Source: an uncultured Shewanella sp.
Lineage (GTDB): Bacteria > Pseudomonadota > Gammaproteobacteria > Enterobacterales > Shewanellaceae
Direction of reading: 5' to 3'
DNA: 64,000 nucleotides
Assembly (NCBI RefSeq): GCF_947497935.1
Contig: NZ_CANMIO010000003.1
Span: 310,001-374,000, forward strand
Part shown: piece after piece, positions 59,725-64,000 of the stretch
Position numbering within the stretch: the first letter of the stretch is position 1
How the letters are laid out: the number at the start of each line of letters is the position of its first letter
Position numbers and translations under genes: made by a program
The notes under the pieces: generated by a model
Database searches by the model: none
Told to the model about the DNA's origin: nothing
What the model saw: only the letters and a program-made list of their open reading frames with translations

Positions 59725-60726
59725 ATGTCTTCTAAACCATCACTTCAAGTCAGTAGTGAACAGCAAACGGATCAACAGTTAAGTGCTAATTCATTAAGTG
59801 CTGAGCAAATTACTATTCTAGGTGCAGGCGCCATTGGCCAACTTATCTACCACCAGCTGACTAACTCAAGGCAACAACCCCATGTTCGCTTAAGTTTTAT
59901 CGACAGAAAAATACAATCTGAAACTATTCCCCTAGAGTTCACCGGACTCGATGGTCAAAACGTTACAAGTAACGCTCGGGTTATCGGTCGAGAAGATTAT
60001 GCTAAGGATCTCGCCAGTACCGAGCTTTTAATCGTCTGTGTTAAGGCCTATCAAGTCAAATCGGCACTCAACACTGTATTACCTTACCTGCCAAGTAACA
60101 CTCACATCCTGTTACTGCATAACGGTATGGGACCTCACTTAGAGGTTCTACCCTATCTTGCAGGTCGTGGGCTAAGTCTTGGGACGACTTCGCAAGGTGC
60201 ACTTAGATTAGGCAAGTACCATGTCAAACAAACGGGCGCGGGCCTGACACAACTTGGTCCATTTATCGGGCCACTGCTTGATGACAAGCTTCGGGAGCGA
60301 TTACTCAGCAGTATTAGCCAAAGCACTTGGTACCCTGATATTTTACCGCTTCTTTGGCAAAAACTGGCCATCAATGTGGCAATCAATCCGTTAACCGCTA
60401 TCCATAATTGCCCTAATGGTGAGCTTGCCAAGCCTCAATACCAAAATACGATAAACGATGCCGTTAGCGAACTGGTTAAGGTTGCCACCGCTGATGGACT
60501 CACACTGGATAAAACGCTTTTGATTGAGCGTGTTTATCAAGTCATAGAGTTAACCGCACAGAACTTCTCTTCCATGCATCAAGATGTTTATCATCAGAGG
60601 AAAACTGAGATAGATGCCATTAATGGTTTTGTTTTACAACGAGCCAATGCTCACCATATTCCAGCCCCCGTCAATCAGGCGCTCACCCAACAGATCACGC
60701 AGCTAGAAGCCAAATATACGCCCTAG
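59725..60726 (+). CDS. panE: 2-dehydropantoate 2-reductase family protein
   Basis: 333 aa from MSSKPSLQVSSEQ; the open frame begins further upstream inside the VanZ gene. NADPH-binding ILGAGAIGQLIY near residue 32; catalytic Lys region CVKAYQVKSAL near 115; LWQKLAINVAINPLTAI and SSMHQDVYHQRKTEIDAINGF in the C-terminal domain. Reduces ketopantoate to pantoate for CoA synthesis. The N-terminus before the Rossmann fold is about 25 residues longer than usual. Confidence 0.9.
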   Translation: MSSKPSLQVSSEQQTDQQLSANSLSAEQITILGAGAIGQLIYHQLTNSRQQPHVRLSFIDRKIQSETIPLEFTGLDGQNVTSNARVIGREDYAKDLASTELLIVCVKAYQVKSALNTVLPYLPSNTHILLLHNGMGPHLEVLPYLAGRGLSLGTTSQGALRLGKYHVKQTGAGLTQLGPFIGPLLDDKLRERLLSSISQSTWYPDILPLLWQKLAINVAINPLTAIHNCPNGELAKPQYQNTINDAVSELVKVATADGLTLDKTLLIERVYQVIELTAQNFSSMHQDVYHQRKTEIDAINGFVLQRANAHHIPAPVNQALTQQITQLEAKYTP

Positions 60727-60894
60727 ATCTTTGAGTAGAAGAGCTTTTCCAAATCGACTAGCACTTGTGTTTATTATTAAAAGTTAAGCTTTTCATCAAG
60801 TAAAAACCTTAAGCAAGTTCTTTAATTGTGACTAGAATTAGTTCTGTTGGCCCAATTTACAATCTTGTAGTTGGAGAGAGTACAGGCGCGTTCA

Positions 60895-62394
60895 ATGCAA
60901 AGAGAGCAATGGAATTCTAGAACAGGCTTTATTCTGGCGGCAGTCGGGTCGGCAATCGGCCTCGGCAATATTTGGCGCTTTCCCTACATGGCTTACGAAA
61001 ACGGCGGCGGAGCCTTTTTTATCCCGTATCTGTTTGCCATGCTTTCAGCTGGGATCCCCTTTATGATCATGGAGTTCAGCCTAGGCCATAAATACCGTGG
61101 CGCAGCGCCAAAGATCTTCGCGCAACTGGGGAGAACACTCGGTTTTAGGCTGGAGTGGCTAGGCTGGTTTCAGGTGTTTATTGCCGCAGTCATTGCTATC
61201 TATTATGTCGCTATCATCGGCTGGGCCATCTCCTACTTTGTTTTCTCTATCTCCCAGAGCTGGGGCACAGATACTAATGCTTTCTTCTTCAATGAATACT
61301 TACAGTTAGGCGATAACTCCCCCACTAAGCTGGGCTCTATGCAGTTTCATATTGCGATCCCCATGGCGATAGCTTGGAGTATTACAACCCTTGCTGTATA
61401 CAGCGGCGTAAAAGGTGGTATCGAACGTGCCAGTAAAATCATGATGCCACTGCTTTTCATCATGGTACTGCTGTTCATCGCTAGGATAGTGTTTCTGCCT
61501 GGCGCCTTAGAAGGACTCAACTACCTATTCAGGCCTGATTTCAGCATGATTTTAGATGCTAAAGTTTGGTCGGCGGCATACGGTCAGATATTTTTCACCT
61601 TAAGTGTCGGCTTTGCCATCATGCTAGCCTACTCTAGCTATCTGCCAGAGAAATCCGATATTAATAACAATGCGTTTATGACAGTATTAATCAACTGTGG
61701 CTTCTCTATATTAGGCGGCATTATGATCTTTGCCGTATTGGGTTATATGGCACAGGAGCAAGCCAAGCCCATTACTGATGTGGTCTCATCGGGTGTAGGC
61801 CTGGCTTTTGTTACCATCCCTGCCGCTATTAATTTGCTACCAGCCCCCTATATCTTCGGGCCGCTATTCTTCTTAGCTCTAGTGGTTGCAGGGATCAGCT
61901 CACACATCTCAATTATTGAAGCCGTGGTCTCTGCAGTTATAGACAAACTGTCTATTTCACGAAAAAAGGCGGCCTTGTTAGTTTGTGGTACGGGCTTTGT
62001 CATCTCTATGGCATTTTCTAGCAATGGCGGACTGTTACTGCTCGATCTCGTCGATTACTTTATAAATAACATAGCTCTACTCTCTAGCTGCCTGATAGAA
62101 CTCTTCATTCTGGCGTGGCTATTTAAGATTGCCGATATTCGAGACTATGCCAACCGATGCAGTGAATTTAGTATCGGTAAATGGATGGAGATCTGCTTGC
62201 GCTTTATTGGCCCTATCATGCTAGCGATTATTCTAGTTAAGAATCTCATCAATACATTAACCGACGGCTATGGCGACTACCCGATTGCGGATCAGTTATT
62301 TCTCGGCTGGGGACTCGTGGCCAGCATGCTGTTTGCAGCCATCTTTATCAGCGTCATTTCTGGCAATAATATTTCAAAGGAGCCGAAACTATGA
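60895..62394 (+). CDS. metP: Sodium-dependent amino-acid symporter, NSS family (MetP-like)
   Basis: 499 aa from MQREQWNSRTGFIL; a TTG eight codons earlier has GGAG nearby but is less conserved. About 12 TM helices of the LeuT fold. The Na/substrate site is AAVGSAIGLGNIWRFPYMAYENGGGAF (positions about 13-38). Its stop overlaps the ATG of a 34-aa MetS-like protein, so it is probably a methionine/alanine importer. Energised by sodium, consistent with NQR. Confidence 0.88.
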   Translation: MQREQWNSRTGFILAAVGSAIGLGNIWRFPYMAYENGGGAFFIPYLFAMLSAGIPFMIMEFSLGHKYRGAAPKIFAQLGRTLGFRLEWLGWFQVFIAAVIAIYYVAIIGWAISYFVFSISQSWGTDTNAFFFNEYLQLGDNSPTKLGSMQFHIAIPMAIAWSITTLAVYSGVKGGIERASKIMMPLLFIMVLLFIARIVFLPGALEGLNYLFRPDFSMILDAKVWSAAYGQIFFTLSVGFAIMLAYSSYLPEKSDINNNAFMTVLINCGFSILGGIMIFAVLGYMAQEQAKPITDVVSSGVGLAFVTIPAAINLLPAPYIFGPLFFLALVVAGISSHISIIEAVVSAVIDKLSISRKKAALLVCGTGFVISMAFSSNGGLLLLDLVDYFINNIALLSSCLIELFILAWLFKIADIRDYANRCSEFSIGKWMEICLRFIGPIMLAIILVKNLINTLTDGYGDYPIADQLFLGWGLVASMLFAAIFISVISGNNISKEPKL

Positions 62395-62495
62395 GTACGG
62401 GTGCCATTATCATGATGATCCTTGCCTTGCTGATCACATGGGGAGGAGCAGCGGTCTGCATCGCCATTGCAATGAAAGCCTCGAAAAGAGAGTGA
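62391..62495 (+). CDS. metS: MetS-like small subunit of the NSS transporter (34 aa)
   Basis: Single TM helix (AIIMMILALLITWGGAAVCI) followed by AMKASKRE. AAGGAG lies 8 nt before the ATG, and it overlaps the transporter stop by 4 nt (ATGA). MetS is the short essential partner of MetP in Corynebacterium; size, topology, overlap and the GG-A motif all fit. Confidence 0.85.
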   Translation: MSTGAIIMMILALLITWGGAAVCIAIAMKASKRE

Positions 62496-62594
62496 CAATA
62501 ACAAGACATGGGTTTTTCTCTTGTCGTTGTCACCATGGTTCCTTACACTAAATAGTATATTTCCTAAAAAACGCCACAGATTACTATTCTTTCG

Positions 62595-63311
62595 ATGACC
62601 CCTAGCATACGGCCTGAAGCCGAACATAAAAAAAACCTAGCTAAGACTCAACCAGTGGATCTGTCACTGAGAACCTCTTTATGGCTCTACCTTGCCAGCT
62701 GTTGCTTAATTATTTTCAGCGTACTCTTTCTAGATCGACCGATTTCGACTTGGATGCATTTGAATAGTCATGCGAGCGATATTTTCAAACCTCTGAGCCA
62801 AATGCCGCTTCTGTTTGAATCATTAACCGCACTTACCATCCTTGGTTGTTTTAGCCGAAAATTCCGCCAGAAATATGCTTCCTTAGCTCTGGCACTGACC
62901 TTCACAGTCATTACTGCAACAATGACAAGATTAGGGGCAAAGTTTATATTTGGCCGAACATGGCCAGAAACCTGGATCCATACTGAAACGGGTAGCAACC
63001 CTTCTTGGATCCATAATGGGATCGAAGGATTTCATCCATTTGCAATGGGAGCCGCCTACAATTCATTCCCCTCCGGACACGCACTCTTCACTTTTGCATT
63101 AGTCAGTGTGTTCTGGTGGCGCTTTTCAAAGCTTTATTGGCTGTGGTTACTGGCCATGATGGGCGCGATCGCTGGTCAGTTAGGCCAGAATTACCACTTC
63201 CTAGGCGACCTACTCGCTGGCGCAACCCTAGGGGTGTTATGTGCGCAGCTCTCTATTTCTCTGAGCAAAAAGATTCGCGCACCAAGAAAGTTAAAAGTAA
63301 GTAGTAACTAA
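62595..63311 (+). CDS. PAP2-family membrane phosphatase
   Basis: 238 aa with about six TM helices. The three phosphatase motifs are KFIFGRTWP (about 116-124), YNSFPSGHA (about 155-163) and GQNYHFLGDLLAG (about 198-210). Probably acts on phosphatidate, undecaprenyl pyrophosphate or lipid A phosphate. Ends 3 nt inside the converging gene. The start at ATGACCCC has no strong Shine-Dalgarno. Confidence 0.9.
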   Translation: MTPSIRPEAEHKKNLAKTQPVDLSLRTSLWLYLASCCLIIFSVLFLDRPISTWMHLNSHASDIFKPLSQMPLLFESLTALTILGCFSRKFRQKYASLALALTFTVITATMTRLGAKFIFGRTWPETWIHTETGSNPSWIHNGIEGFHPFAMGAAYNSFPSGHALFTFALVSVFWWRFSKLYWLWLLAMMGAIAGQLGQNYHFLGDLLAGATLGVLCAQLSISLSKKIRAPRKLKVSSN

Positions 63312-64000
63312 CTCCACATCACCAATATAGCAGCCAATGCGATAAGAACTAGCCCCAGTATATCTTTGATCTTCACCTTGTCTTTTAGCCAGAAAGTGGC
63401 AATAAGCAAGGTGAAGAACACCTCTACCTGACCAAGTGTCTTAACATATGGCACCGCCTGCAATGACATGGCACTAAACCAACCGATTGAACCTAAACAG
63501 CTTGTGGTACTGGTGAGTAGAGTCAGCTTTGGTCTTTGCAGTAGGCCGTCGATGGTGTTTTTATCAACGATATAGGAGTAAACCAACAGCACAGTTGTCT
63601 GAATTGCAATCACAAATAGCAACACCCAGGCGGCTCTGTGAGGGAAAGGCAGATCGAGATTAAGGCTTGCCTCCCTTACCCAAAGAGAGGTCAAGGCGAA
63701 GGCGGTACCACAAGCAAGCCCAAGCAATACAGTGGATAATGAAAGTTGTCTAAAGCCTTTTTTACTACTCATCATAAATATGGCTATTGCACCAATGAGC
63801 ACGCCCAGCCATCCAAGTATTGACAAATGAGTACCGAAAAACAGCACTCCGAGAATGGCCGCAACCAGGGCCTCACTCTTAGCCAGCCCAGCCCCTACCG
63901 CAAAGTTTTTCATTTTAAAAAGCTTCACCATCAAAGCTGTGGCTATGATCTGCATCGCCGCCGCGCCAAGCACATATACTGTGAATTTGAGGGTGATAAA
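63308..64000 (-). CDS. EamA/DMT-family transporter (5' end outside the window)
   Basis: At least 231 codons on minus, open to the window edge (upstream residues ITLKFTVYV precede a GTG at 63971-63973). About eight hydrophobic helices and two EamA repeats, the second near FSAMSLQAVPYVKTLGQVEVFFTLLIA. Small-metabolite permease, substrate unknown. Tail-to-tail overlap of 4 nt with the PAP2 gene; no terminator lies between. Confidence 0.88.
   Translation of the reverse strand, partial: FITLKFTVYVLGAAAMQIIATALMVKLFKMKNFAVGAGLAKSEALVAAILGVLFFGTHLSILGWLGVLIGAIAIFMMSSKKGFRQLSLSTVLLGLACGTAFALTSLWVREASLNLDLPFPHRAAWVLLFVIAIQTTVLLVYSYIVDKNTIDGLLQRPKLTLLTSTTSCLGSIGWFSAMSLQAVPYVKTLGQVEVFFTLLIATFWLKDKVKIKDILGLVLIALAAILVMWS

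Overview
The window reads as chromosomal DNA of a marine gammaproteobacterium, most probably Shewanella. This rests on gene content and order (secG-tpiA-glmM-folP-ftsH-rlmE / yhbY / secF-secD / greA-carBA-dapB; dnaKJ; proBA; the nqr operon followed by apbE and nqrM; luxS; paired bacterioferritins), on an octaheme c-type cytochrome, and on moderate GC with long A/T-rich spacers. It is a reading from remembered protein families; no database search was run.

Layout. 1-21.4 kb is a housekeeping block, nearly all on the minus strand: secG (cut by the window edge), tpiA, glmM, folP, ftsH, rlmE, then yhbY on plus, a secD-secF pair preceded by a secreted 166-aa protein whose C-terminus looks like the VemP translation-arrest motif, greA, carAB, dapB, fklB, an M48 lipoprotein protease, and dnaK-dnaJ behind heat-shock promoters. 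21.6-27.2 kb holds an EamA transporter, a small membrane protein, proBA and an NCS2 purine permease. 27.2-33.9 kb is the accessory part. It has an octaheme cytochrome lipoprotein divergent from an AraC-type regulator, with a perfect CRP site between them, and two copies of a dispersed hairpin-rich repeat in opposite orientation around the pair. Next come two tandem copies of another structured repeat, and then a tandem array of about 440-nt minus-strand transcription units. Each complete unit has a consensus promoter overlapped by a HexR-like palindrome, a conserved leader, a 30-32 codon ORF ending in LRGGLYAMT(F/L)KG and a strong terminator.

33.9-40.3 kb carries an M17 aminopeptidase, pepD (its 3' end duplicated twice downstream), LexA-controlled dinB, two small ORFs and two bacterioferritin genes whose heme and ferroxidase residues are split between subunits. 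40.6-47.8 kb is nqrABCDEF-apbE-nqrM, the sodium-pumping NADH dehydrogenase with its flavin-attachment and maturation factors. 47.8-64 kb holds luxS, bolA, an AlkB dioxygenase, rlmG, a sterol desaturase-family protein, a DUF2804 protein, envelope proteins, a cyclophilin, an AmpG-like permease, yajQ, VanZ-like and ketopantoate reductase genes, a MetP/MetS-type NSS transporter pair, a PAP2 phosphatase and a truncated EamA transporter.

How parts may connect. NQR makes a sodium gradient. In Vibrio, a VemP-type arrest peptide senses poor protein export at low sodium and switches on a second SecDF; the same arrangement appears here. The two points I would check first are this vemP-secD2F2 module and the tandem small-ORF/RNA array at 32.4-33.7 kb.
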